A stretch of 25,609 bases of DNA from JANOGU01 sp031406135 (GCA_031406135.1 JANOGU010000073.1:1-25609); one strand, 5' to 3'. Positions 7,764-14,351 are shown, numbered from the stretch's first letter. The notes: generated by a model not told the origin, from the sequence alone. A program made the numbers and translations.

Positions 7764-8491
7764 CCGCGGCCTTTGCCGCGGCGCTGCTCGATCCCGGCTT
7801 GCCGGTGCCCCCGGGCCTGACCGACCCGGCCGGCCGGCCAGCGGGACGCCGGTTCGCGATCTATCGCAACAACGTTGTGGTTGGCTTGACCGAAGCGCTC
7901 GCGACCGGGTTCCCGGCGCTGCGGCGCCAGCTGGGGGAGGCGGAGTTCCGCGCGCTCGCCCAGGCCTTCCTGCGGGCCAACCCGCCGGCCTCGCCGCTGC
8001 TGATGTTCTATGGCGCGGCACTGCCGCGGTTCGTGGCCGGGGCCGGCCCGCTGGCCGAACGACCGTGGCTGGCCGATCTGGCGCGCCTCGACCAGGCGCT
8101 GCGCGAGAGCTACCACGCGGCGGACGCCCCGGGGGTGGACGCCGCCGCGCTGGCCGCCCTGCCGCCGGAGCGGCTGCTGGCCGCCCGGATACGTCTAGCC
8201 CCGTCGCTGCGCCTGCTGTCGTCGCCCTGGGCGATCCATGACCTGTGGTCCGCGACCGGACCGCTGACGCCCGAGGCCCGGCCGACGGACCTCCTGATCC
8301 TGCGCCCCGGTTTCGACCCCGTGCCACATGAACTGCCGCCCGGCGGCGGCGCCTTTGTCGCGGCGCTGCGCGACGGGCAGACGCTCGCGGCCGCGATGGA
8401 CGCGGCCGGACCTGACCATCCGCTTTCCGTCACCTGGACGCTGCTCCTCACCGGGGGGGCGCTGGCCGCCATCGAGGAGCCCGCATCCTGA
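7760..8491 (+). CDS. bufC: DUF2063 partner protein (BufC-like, putative peptide-recognition subunit)
   Basis: 243-aa protein. Residues 1-95 show the DUF2063 pattern (R-F-A-I-Y-R-N-N-V...A-L-A-T-G-F-P-A-L, then A-F-L-R-A-N-P-P...P-L-L-M-F-Y-G), and a second domain fills the remainder. DUF2063 proteins were once labelled putative DNA-binding; in MNIO operons they are the partner that recruits the precursor to the DUF692 enzyme, and that role is inferred here from context. ATG at 7760 overlaps the bufB stop as ATGA. The stop TGA (8489-8491) overlaps the proposed CTG start of the DoxX gene. Confidence 0.88.
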   Translation: MTAAFAAALLDPGLPVPPGLTDPAGRPAGRRFAIYRNNVVVGLTEALATGFPALRRQLGEAEFRALAQAFLRANPPASPLLMFYGAALPRFVAGAGPLAERPWLADLARLDQALRESYHAADAPGVDAAALAALPPERLLAARIRLAPSLRLLSSPWAIHDLWSATGPLTPEARPTDLLILRPGFDPVPHELPPGGGAFVAALRDGQTLAAAMDAAGPDHPLSVTWTLLLTGGALAAIEEPAS

Positions 8492-9027
8492 TCCCCCTGC
8501 CGCCCGCCCTGTCCGTCGCCACCCGGACGCTGAGCGCCGCGGCGCCCGGCCTGCTGCCGCTTCTGGCCCGCATCGTCTTTGCCGCCGTGCTGGCGCGCTA
8601 TTTCTGGGCCTCGGCACTGACCAAGTTCGACGGGCCGTTCACGCCCTCGGTCGGCGGCTACGCCCAGATCTTCCCGCGCGCCTTCGAAGCCGTGGGGGCG
8701 GACACCGACAGCTTGGGGCTTTTCCACTGGGCCGTGGCGCTGGCCGGCGGCTACGCGGAGTTCCTGCTTCCGGCCCTGCTGATCCTTGGCCTGTTCACCC
8801 GCCTCGCCGCGCTGGGGATGATCGGCTTCGTGATGGTGCAGAGCCTGACCGACATCCTCGGCCACGGCGCCGGGCCTGAGACCATCGGCGCCTGGTTCGA
8901 CCGGTTTTCCGACGCGCTGATCCTCGACCAGCGCAGTCTCTGGGGGCTTTTGCTCGCCGTCCCGCTTCTGCTCGGCCCCGGATGGCTGGCCTTGGACCGC
9001 GTGGTCTGGCGGCAACAGGCGGCTTGA
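8488..9027 (+). CDS. bufD: DoxX-family membrane protein (BufD-like), apparent CTG start
   Basis: Integral membrane protein of the DoxX family with about four hydrophobic segments (R-I-V-F-A-A-V-L-A-R-Y-F-W; LFHWAVALAGGYAEFLLPAL; AALGMIGFVMVQSL; LWGLLLAVPLLLG). It closes the bufferin operon; DoxX proteins in such operons have no settled biochemical role. The start is the oddity. Between an in-frame stop at 8413 and GTG 8587 there is no ATG, GTG or TTG, yet GTG 8587 would cut into the first membrane helix and has no ribosome binding site. CTG at 8488 has AGGAG at 8475-8479 (8-nt spacing), overlaps the bufC stop as CTGA, and gives 179 aa with a complete N-terminus. From 8587 the protein would be 146 aa. 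Confidence 0.75.
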   Translation: MIPLPPALSVATRTLSAAAPGLLPLLARIVFAAVLARYFWASALTKFDGPFTPSVGGYAQIFPRAFEAVGADTDSLGLFHWAVALAGGYAEFLLPALLILGLFTRLAALGMIGFVMVQSLTDILGHGAGPETIGAWFDRFSDALILDQRSLWGLLLAVPLLLGPGWLALDRVVWRQQAA

Positions 9028-9176
9028 TTTTTGCGGGGTTTTTGGCAGATTCGAGGGAGTGAAGGCCGAACCTGATGCCTCTTCCTGACTGCGCGGGCAG
9101 CCGGACGACGACAAGGTTGCCGGACGCACGGCCTGCCGCAAACCCGCGGCGGGGAATTCGCAGGGGAGACAGCGGC

Positions 9177-9383
9177 ATGCCGACCGGCACCGTGAAATGG
9201 TTCAACGCCACCAAGGGCTACGGCTTCATCGCCCCCGATGACGGCGGCAAGGACATCTTCGTCCACATCTCGGCGGTGGAGCGCGCCGGGCTCAAGACGC
9301 TGAACGACAACCAGAAGATCGCCTACGAACTGCTATCGGGGCGCGACGGACGGTCGTCGGCCGGTGATCTGCGGATTCTGTAA
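9177..9383 (+). CDS. cspA: Cold-shock domain protein (CspA family)
   Basis: 68-aa single cold-shock domain, normal family size, binding single-stranded RNA or DNA. RNP1 (K-G-Y-G-F-I, residues 14-19) and RNP2 (D-I-F-V-H-I-S, 26-32) are intact, and the ending YELLSGRDGRSSAG is usual for alphaproteobacterial members. The start at 9177 (MPTGTVKWFN) has GGGGAG at 9163-9168. The 149-bp gap from the DoxX gene leaves room for the long structured leader common in cold-shock mRNAs, but I see no clear thermosensor fold, and cold induction cannot be judged. The gene is monocistronic and convergent with the ArsC/Spx-like gene. Confidence 0.92.
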   Translation: MPTGTVKWFNATKGYGFIAPDDGGKDIFVHISAVERAGLKTLNDNQKIAYELLSGRDGRSSAGDLRIL

Positions 9384-9412
9384 GCCGCTGATTACCCTTC
9401 GTTTTTCCACCC

Positions 9413-9739
9413 TCACGCGGTGAGGGCCGCTTCCGTTTGTGCGTCCCAGCCGAGGTACCATGTGGCCCCGTCCCTGATGACCGGGCGCTTCATCACCGCG
9501 GGCTGCGCGGCGATCTGGGCCTCGGGGTCCGACGCCTTCAGGAAATCGTTGAAGCTGCGCCAGGTGGTGGACTGCCGGTTCACCACGCGGTCGCCGAATT
9601 CGTGAACGATGTCAGCGATTTCCTTTTCCGACAGCGGCTCTGCCCGGACATCGCGGAAGGTCACCTCGCGCCCGGCCCTTTGCAGGGTCTTGAGCGCAGT
9701 CTTGCAGCTGTCGCAGGTCGAGAGGCCGTAGAGGATCAT
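9413..9739 (-). CDS. ArsC/Spx-family thioredoxin-fold protein
   Basis: 108-aa small protein with the ArsC-like fold: MILYGLSTCDSCKTALKTL carries Cys9 and Cys12 as a C-x-x-C, and MKRPVIRDGATWYLGWD matches the late R-P-V strand of the family. True arsenate reductases and Spx/MgsR regulators share this fold; with C-x-x-C and no arsenic genes nearby it is more safely called an ArsC/Spx-like reductase of unknown substrate. The start ATG is at 9739; no good ribosome binding site is visible. The TGA stop lies in a 7-bp hairpin (9410-9426) facing the end of cspA. Confidence 0.8.
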   Translation of the reverse strand: MILYGLSTCDSCKTALKTLQRAGREVTFRDVRAEPLSEKEIADIVHEFGDRVVNRQSTTWRSFNDFLKASDPEAQIAAQPAVMKRPVIRDGATWYLGWDAQTEAALTA

Positions 9740-9758
9740 CGCTGCACCGTTGTCGGAT

Positions 9759-9790
9759 TTCTGTCGGGCTTCTGTCGGGCTTCTGTAAGG
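9759..9790. repeat. Short tandem repeat, 11-bp unit
   Basis: TTCTGTCGGGC is repeated exactly at 9759-9769 and 9770-9780, followed by the partial copy TTCTGTAAGG (9781-9790). It lies just upstream of the ArsC/Spx-like gene on the minus strand and could be an operator or polymerase slippage; nothing else supports a function. Confidence 0.5.
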
Positions 9791-9807
9791 CATCCGTCCC
9801 GACAGCA

Positions 9808-9930
9808 CTACCCCGGCGCCCTTGCCGCCTGCACCCCGGCCCAGGCGGAGACCGGCGGCAGCGAGACCAGCCAGACCAGCCCGGCGACGCAGCCCGCGGT
9901 GAACCGCGCGGCGGGGGAAGGGGCGTTCAG
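9808..9930 (-). CDS. Candidate 40-aa hydrophobic peptide after the phosphatase-family gene
   Basis: A frame of 40 codons starts at CTG (9930-9928), which overlaps the TGA of the upstream gene as CTGA, and ends at TAG (9808-9810). It reads as one membrane-spanning or signal-like peptide (A-G-C-V-A-G-L-V-W-L-V-S-L-P-P-V-S-A-W-A). Nearly every codon ends in G or C, as in the real genes nearby. Without a canonical start or ribosome binding site it may instead be the remnant of a decayed gene. Confidence 0.25.
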   Translation of the reverse strand: MNAPSPAARFTAGCVAGLVWLVSLPPVSAWAGVQAARAPG

Positions 9931-10631
9931 GTCCAGCGCAGTTCGGCGAGCAGCGGCAGGTGATCCGACGGCTGGGCGCCGCGCAGGCGGGGGAGGTCGA
10001 GCGGCGACAGGTCGAGGTCAGGCGAATGGGCGATGCGGTCCAAGGGCAGGAAGGGTCGTTGCGAGGGGAAGGTGGCGGGCGTCGGCATGATCCGGAACGG
10101 CCGCGCGATGCGGCCCAGGCCGACGCGCAGGGAATACTCGTTGAAGTCGCCGAGCAGCACCGTCGGCCGCGGCGGGTGGCGGTGCAGCGCGGCCTTGATC
10201 GCGTCGAGCTGGAGGCGACGGGCCGAGCGCAGCAGGCCGAGATGCACCGCCACGATGCGCAGCGGGTGGATGCCGTCGAGGTCCACAATCACCGCGCCGC
10301 GCGGCTCGAAGCCGGGGAGGTCGAGCCGCTCCAGCCCGCAGACCCCGATCCCGGGCCGGGCCAGCAGCGCGTTGCCGTGCCAGCCGAGGCTTGCGGCATT
10401 GAGCCCGATGGGCAGCGGCTCCAGCCCCGTCTCCGCCGCGATCCGGTCGCGCGGCAGCGCCGAGGGCCGTTCGCCGGTGCGGAAGTCGGCTTCCTGCAGC
10501 GCCACGAGGTCGGCCTTCAGCGCGGCGATGCCGGCCAGCACCCGGCCGGGGTCGCGCTTCAGGTCGGTGCCGAGGCCGGCGCGGATGTTCCAGGTCGCCA
10601 GACGCAAGGAGGGGTTGGAGGCGTCGCTCAT
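9927..10631 (-). CDS. Endonuclease/exonuclease/phosphatase family protein
   Basis: 234-aa protein of the EEP superfamily (DNase I/exonuclease III/sphingomyelinase-type metal-dependent phosphoesterases). Motifs in order: L-A-T-W-N-I-R near 12, A-L-Q-E-A-D near 46, L-L-G-D-F-N-E-Y near 161, and a C-terminal S-D-H-L-P-L-L-A-E-L with the catalytic Asp-His pair. No signal peptide is seen. Substrate could be DNA, phosphoinositide-like lipid or another phosphodiester. The start at 10631 (MSDASNP) has only a weak, close ribosome site; an in-frame ATG at 10694 would overlap the divergent membrane-protein gene. The gap to that gene is just 43 bp. Confidence 0.85.
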   Translation of the reverse strand: MSDASNPSLRLATWNIRAGLGTDLKRDPGRVLAGIAALKADLVALQEADFRTGERPSALPRDRIAAETGLEPLPIGLNAASLGWHGNALLARPGIGVCGLERLDLPGFEPRGAVIVDLDGIHPLRIVAVHLGLLRSARRLQLDAIKAALHRHPPRPTVLLGDFNEYSLRVGLGRIARPFRIMPTPATFPSQRPFLPLDRIAHSPDLDLSPLDLPRLRGAQPSDHLPLLAELRWT

Positions 10632-10674
10632 CCTGCCAATATGGGGGAGAAGTCCAGCCGTTGGGGAGGGGGCC

Positions 10675-11313
10675 TTGCCGTCGAAATCCGCCATCGTCCT
10701 GGCCGCGATCCGGCTGTTGCTGGCCGCCGACTGCGGGTTGGCCGCGGTGCAGGGCAATGTCCCGGCGGTGTTCGTCACCGGGGCGGCTTTGGCGCTGACC
10801 TTCCTGCCGCGGCTGCTGGCCGGCCGCGTCGGCCTGCGGCTGCCGCCGAGCTTCCTCGCCGCCATCGCGCTGTTCGTGCTGGCGACGCTGTATCTGGGCG
10901 AGGTCTGGGACTTCTACGGAAGGCTCTGGTGGTGGGACCTGGCCTTGCACTTCGGCGCCGCCATGGGCTTCGGCATCCTGGGGTTCCTCTTGGTGTTCAT
11001 GCTGTTCGAAGGCGACCGCTATGCGGCACCGCCCTGGGCGGTGGGGGCGCTGTCGTTCTGCATGGCGATCACCGTGGGCACGCTGTGGGAGGTGTTCGAG
11101 TTCTTCATGGACAGCGCCTTCGGCTTCAACATGCTGAAGTCGGGGCTGGACGACACCATGGGCGACCTGATCGTCAACGCTCTGGGGGCGGCGTTGGCAG
11201 CCGGGGCGGGGGTGGTCTACCTCCATGGCGAGCCGGGCTGGCGGGTGACGCCGTTCGACGCCTTCATCGCGGCGAACCGGGCGCGGTTCAGGAAGGTGTT
11301 ACGACGGAAGTAG
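10675..11313 (+). CDS. DUF2238-like integral membrane protein
   Basis: 212-aa membrane protein with about six hydrophobic segments. Its hallmark stretch, roughly residues 90-180, is L-H-F-G-A-A-M-G-F-G-I-L-G-F, then G-T-L-W-E-V-F-E-F and G-L-D-D-T-M-G-D-L-I-V-N, which matches the DUF2238 (YjdF-like) family of unknown function; the clustered acidic residues in membrane segments suggest metal or lipid-headgroup chemistry, but this is inference. The start is TTG at 10675 behind a GGGGAGGGGG ribosome site; no in-frame ATG is available nearby. A degraded copy of its 3' end lies 240 bp downstream. Confidence 0.7.
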   Translation: MPSKSAIVLAAIRLLLAADCGLAAVQGNVPAVFVTGAALALTFLPRLLAGRVGLRLPPSFLAAIALFVLATLYLGEVWDFYGRLWWWDLALHFGAAMGFGILGFLLVFMLFEGDRYAAPPWAVGALSFCMAITVGTLWEVFEFFMDSAFGFNMLKSGLDDTMGDLIVNALGAALAAGAGVVYLHGEPGWRVTPFDAFIAANRARFRKVLRRK

Positions 11314-11468
11314 GTCCGGGCGGGGGTCCGGCGGAGCGTCACACGGTGGGACGCCTGGTGGAGTGAACGATTCCAGACGGTTGCGCGATTCGATTTACGA
11401 AGCGGTAGGAATTGGGTCGGGTAAATGGGGCGCGCGTCGGGTTAAGGATGGTGCCCCTCACCGGCGCG

Positions 11469-11554
11469 CCGGGCCGGCGGGTGACGCCGTTGGACGCCTT
11501 CCCGCGGCGAACCGGGCGCGGTTCGGGAAGGTTTAGAGGAGGTGGCGGAAGTAG
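11469..11554 (+). repeat. Degenerate duplicate of the 3' end of the DUF2238-like gene
   Basis: The segment from GGGCCGGCGGGTGACGCCGT onward repeats 11232-11314 (the last 27 codons of the DUF2238-like gene) with substitutions and small indels. It shares G-A-C-G-C-C-T-T-C and GGCGAACCGGGCGCGGTTC blocks and ends at a matching GGAAGTAGG. The copy is frameshifted and not coding. Confidence 0.8.
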
Positions 11555-11574
11555 GGTGCGCTTCAGCGCACCAT
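11551..11574 (+). repeat. REP palindrome, variant, upstream of RAYT
   Basis: The sequence begins GTAGGGTGCGCTTCAGCGCA and ends CCAT. GGTGCGC (11555-11561) and GCGCACC (11566-11572) pair perfectly around TTCA. The GTA-GGGTG...CACC-AT frame is the same as in the four copies in and after the RAYT gene, with a different inner stem. Confidence 0.75.
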
Positions 11575-11626
11575 TCGGCAGGCGGGCGTCAACCCGCCGT
11601 TAACCCTGGTGCGGGACGTTGCGGCC

Positions 11627-12217
11627 ATGTCCCGCTACCTCCGCCCCCGCCTGCCCGGCGCCACGATCTTCCTGACGGTCGCACTGGCCGACCGCGGGTC
11701 GGACCTCTTGGTGCGCGAGATCGCGACGCTGCGCGCGGCGGTCCGCGCCACGCGGGCGGAGCGACCGTTCGGGGTGGCGGCCTGGGTCGTGCTGCCGGAC
11801 CATTTCCACGCGGTCTGGACCCTGCCGGAGGGGGACGCGGACTATTCGCTGCGGATGGGCGCGATCAAGGCGCGGTTTACCCGGGCGCTGACCGGAACCG
11901 ACCGTAGGGTGGGGTTTTACCCCACCATGGGAACGGCTGGTATGTCGGGCGCGCTCGCTGCGGGCGGCGATGGTGGGGTGGAACCCCACCCTACGATCGG
12001 CGGCCGGTGGCGCTCGAGGTCGAAGGTGATGAAACAGGACGGACGGGTCTGGCAACGCCGGTTCTGGGAGCATCACATCCGGAATGACGAGGACTACGCG
12101 GCTTGTGTGCGGTATTGCTGGATCAATCCGGTGAAGCATGGGCTGGTGGAACGGGTGGAGGACTGGCCGTATTCGTCGTGGCACCGGGATGCGGGCGGTG
12201 ATCCGGGGATTTTGTAG
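11627..12217 (+). CDS. REP-associated tyrosine transposase (RAYT, Y1/IS200-like)
   Basis: 196-aa single-strand transposase of the Y1 family, thought to mobilise REP palindromes. The metal-binding H-x-H is H59-F-H61 in L-P-D-H-F-H-A-V-W; the catalytic tyrosine is Tyr157 or Tyr163 in DEDYAACVRYCWINPVKHGL. Other RAYT signatures are V-W-Q-R-R-F-W-E-H-H and DWPYSSWHR. Residues 93-123 are encoded by an inverted pair of REP elements (11904-11994) and look like an insert between the two conserved halves, with the frame still open. The stop codon is the TAG of another REP (12214-12238). ATG 11627 is preferred over an in-frame GTG at 11609; the ribosome site is weak. Activity with the insert is uncertain. 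Confidence 0.88.
   Translation: MSRYLRPRLPGATIFLTVALADRGSDLLVREIATLRAAVRATRAERPFGVAAWVVLPDHFHAVWTLPEGDADYSLRMGAIKARFTRALTGTDRRVGFYPTMGTAGMSGALAAGGDGGVEPHPTIGGRWRSRSKVMKQDGRVWQRRFWEHHIRNDEDYAACVRYCWINPVKHGLVERVEDWPYSSWHRDAGGDPGIL
11904..11994. repeat. Inverted REP pair (BIME-like) inside the RAYT coding sequence
   Basis: The left unit (11904-11928) starts GTAGGGTGGGGTTTTACCCC and ends ACCAT; the right unit (11970-11994) starts ATGGTGGGGTGGAACCCCAC and ends CCTAC. They are 25-bp units in opposite orientation, 41 bp apart. Each has its own 7-bp stem (GGTGGGG/CCCCACC) with a 5-nt loop, and the two units can also pair with each other. Confidence 0.92.
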
Positions 12218-12306
12218 GGTGGGGTTCCACCCCACCATGTGACGGTGCGGCCGAGCGGGTTTTTGGGATAGGGCACGGTAAGTGGTGGGGTGGAACCCCA
12301 CCCTAC
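12214..12306. repeat. Second inverted REP pair, after the RAYT gene
   Basis: Units at 12214-12238 (GTAGGGTGGGGTTCCACCCC start) and 12282-12306 (GTGGTGGGGTGGAACCCCAC start), inverted and 43 bp apart. This is nearly the same arrangement as the pair inside the RAYT gene. The first supplies the RAYT stop codon (12215-12217); the second touches the stop of the convergent low-GC gene (12306-12308). Confidence 0.92.
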
Positions 12307-13322
12307 TAGGGAGAACCGGAACCCGTGGTCGAACCGGGATTTCTCGGCAGCAAAGCTAGGAGACTCTGGGCCCCATAGCCCCGTTCTTCGCCCTTTAGGT
12401 AACCGCTATCATTCGGTGCGTATATTGCAGCAGCGGCGTGCTGAAGAACAGCGTCCCTTAGTTCTGGCGAATTTCCGGCTTCAGCGAGAGTTTTGTAGGT
12501 CATTAGAGCGTTTTGGCGATGCTTGTTCGTAACATGATTGTGCCGATGGGCTGAATACGAACGAACACACTGAAACAGGCCGTATACCAAAACCCCAAAA
12601 ACAAGTAACTTGCTCGTAATGATCTGCGCGCTTTCAAAAGAATTCGTTGACGGGAACCAATGAAACAGGAAAAGTGTAGCAACTGCATAGCCGCCAACTA
12701 CAAGAGCAGCGATTGTAGATGCTATGAGCCACCTTACAGCAATCTTCTTGTGTTCACCAGCCTCGTCGCCGAAGTACTTTGCCATTTGAGTGACGCCCTG
12801 TTCCGCCGCCGCCTCCCTTACTTCTTGCAGTATTCTGGCAGCCTGTTCGGACGTCTCATTGATGGATTTGAGGACCCTTTCCTTATCATCGCTTATTGCC
12901 TGAATCGCAGCACGCCCACGCGCCTCAAGAGAGTTGAAGTCAACGGTTCTCGAGACGAGGTACGAAATCAACGGAAACAATTGATTGAATGCAGGTTGGT
13001 GGGCTGCAATCAATTGATCAACCAATTGCTGGCGGTTGGCCTCCGGATCGCCGGACGAAACCTTGAACGCTAGGATTTGCTCGAAATGAGAGTAAGCTGC
13101 CTTTGCTTGCTCTTGTAGCAGTTTCTTCTGTTGAAAGGGGAACTCTGTTATTGCCTCGGGAGGGACGCGAGAGAACAGGTCTACCATCCTTCGGGCAGGT
13201 TCCACTGCGCCCTCAAAGGACATCTCACCCAAACGCTCTTTTTGAATGAGACTTTCAGGGCTAAACTCCTGAACCCTCCGAATATCCTGCTGGACGTCCT
13301 CAATTATGATGCTGTCAGCCAT
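12306..13322 (-). CDS. Low-GC two-transmembrane protein of unknown function
   Basis: 338-aa protein I do not recognise. Residues 1-190 are largely helical and charged, with a likely coiled coil around 135-175; two hydrophobic helices follow at about 196-220 and 232-253, joined by a short loop. The tail carries a His/Asn-rich stretch (AHRHNHVTNKHRQNAL, 258-273) and an A-P-N-D-S-G-Y-L motif (302-309) that look conserved. The soluble parts probably both face the cytoplasm. Base use is unlike its surroundings: 12961-13020 has 24 G/C of 60, while 13741-13800 in thyX has 45 of 60. It starts 3 bp after the thyX stop and ends against a REP element, so it looks like a recent arrival. A role as a membrane effector, for example in phage defence, is speculation. 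Confidence 0.8.
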   Translation of the reverse strand: MADSIIIEDVQQDIRRVQEFSPESLIQKERLGEMSFEGAVEPARRMVDLFSRVPPEAITEFPFQQKKLLQEQAKAAYSHFEQILAFKVSSGDPEANRQQLVDQLIAAHQPAFNQLFPLISYLVSRTVDFNSLEARGRAAIQAISDDKERVLKSINETSEQAARILQEVREAAAEQGVTQMAKYFGDEAGEHKKIAVRWLIASTIAALVVGGYAVATLFLFHWFPSTNSFESAQIITSKLLVFGVLVYGLFQCVRSYSAHRHNHVTNKHRQNALMTYKTLAEAGNSPELRDAVLQHAAAAIYAPNDSGYLKGEERGYGAQSLLALLPRNPGSTTGSGSP

Positions 13323-13325
13323 CCC

Positions 13326-14231
13326 TCACCCCCAAACCCCCTCGAACTCCCGCCATTCCCCCCTGGACATGCCGGACCCCTCGAACCCCACCGTCTCACC
13401 CGCGAGCCGCCGTTTCAACACCGCCGCCGCCTTTGACGAGAGATTGACGCCCCCCATCCGGTAATCCTCGAACGCCGCAAACGCCAGCGGCACCCAGTCC
13501 TTCACGCAAGAAGCAATCGCCTCGGCATAGACCCGGATCTCGTACTGCGCATGGGCATCGGCGCGCAGGCGCAGGAAGTGGAAGAGGTTGTGCAGGTCCA
13601 CCTTCCAATACCATTGGGTGTAGATGTTGGCGGGCAGGTTCATCCGGGCAAGCTCTCGCGCGAGGCCCTGCTGGCCGTCCTGGGACAGCATCGCCTCGTA
13701 ATGGTCATAGGCCTGCGCGGCGTCGGCCTTGAGCAGCGCCAGCACCCGTGCCGCCTCCTCCCCCGCCAGCACCTCGCCCCGGCCCTGGTTGTTCACCGTG
13801 GACTGGGCGGCGAGGTGTTCGGGGGCGGGGATGTAGAACTCGCGGTCGAGGATCGAGTAGCGGGCGGAGTATTCGTTGACGTTGGCGGTGCGGTGCCGGA
13901 TCCACTGCCGGGCGACGAAGACCGGCAGCTTGACGTGCAATTTCACCTCGCACATCTCGAACGGGGTCGAGTGCCAGTGCCGCATCAGGTAGCGGATCAG
14001 CCCCTCGTCGTTGGACACCTGTTTCGTCCCGGCGCCGTAGGAGACGCGGGCGGCCTGGGTGATCGCGGCGTCGTCGCCCATGTAGTCGATGACCCGGATC
14101 AACCCGTGGTCGAGCACCGGAATGGGCGTGTAGAGATGCGCCTCCATGCCGGGGGAGACCGCGCGCAGCGTCGTGCGCGGGGTGGCGCGGGCGGTCTCGA
14201 TCTCGGCAAGCTGGTCTTGGGTCAGGGGCAT
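13326..14231 (-). CDS. thyX: Flavin-dependent thymidylate synthase
   Basis: 301-aa ThyX, which methylates dUMP to dTMP using methylenetetrahydrofolate, FAD and NADPH. The family signature is R-H-R-T-A-N-V-N-E-Y-S-A-R-Y (112-125), and later FAD/dUMP-contact regions are visible (LPANIYTQWYWKVDLHNLFHFL and ADAHAQYEIRVYAE). At about 300 aa it is the longer alphaproteobacterial form. The start ATG is at 14231. It is followed after 3 bp by the low-GC membrane protein on the same strand, so the two could share an mRNA. Whether thyA also exists cannot be seen. Confidence 0.96.
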   Translation of the reverse strand: MPLTQDQLAEIETARATPRTTLRAVSPGMEAHLYTPIPVLDHGLIRVIDYMGDDAAITQAARVSYGAGTKQVSNDEGLIRYLMRHWHSTPFEMCEVKLHVKLPVFVARQWIRHRTANVNEYSARYSILDREFYIPAPEHLAAQSTVNNQGRGEVLAGEEAARVLALLKADAAQAYDHYEAMLSQDGQQGLARELARMNLPANIYTQWYWKVDLHNLFHFLRLRADAHAQYEIRVYAEAIASCVKDWVPLAFAAFEDYRMGGVNLSSKAAAVLKRRLAGETVGFEGSGMSRGEWREFEGVWG

Positions 14232-14351
14232 GGCCGCGACTTTCCGCTAGATGTTGGGGGTGGCTGACCCGCAGCCTACTATGGGGGCGAAACGCTCGGC
14301 AAGGGCGCGCGGCATTCCTGCATCACCGCCGCAGCTTGGGCTTTGGAAAGA

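Larger units (their letters stand above)
11314..11626. other. Gene-free stretch with decayed sequence and a REP element
   Basis: This 313-bp gap has no supported gene. It contains a degenerate copy of the end of the DUF2238-like gene (11469-11554), a REP-type palindrome (11551-11574) and a second palindrome, GGCGGG (11581-11586) with CCCGCC (11593-11598), just before the RAYT gene. The remainder looks like decayed intergenic DNA. Confidence 0.5.

Noticed and set aside
9401..9426. Terminator between cspA and the ArsC/Spx-like gene (CCCTCAC/GTGAGGG with a T run)
   Set aside because: The GTTTTT run is before the stem for plus-strand transcripts, and it reads as A residues after the stem for minus-strand transcripts, so neither strand has a stem followed by U residues.
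11551..12306. Repeated palindromes as a CRISPR array
   Set aside because: Units are inverted pairs with unequal spacing, beside a RAYT gene, with no cas genes; this is a REP/BIME pattern.
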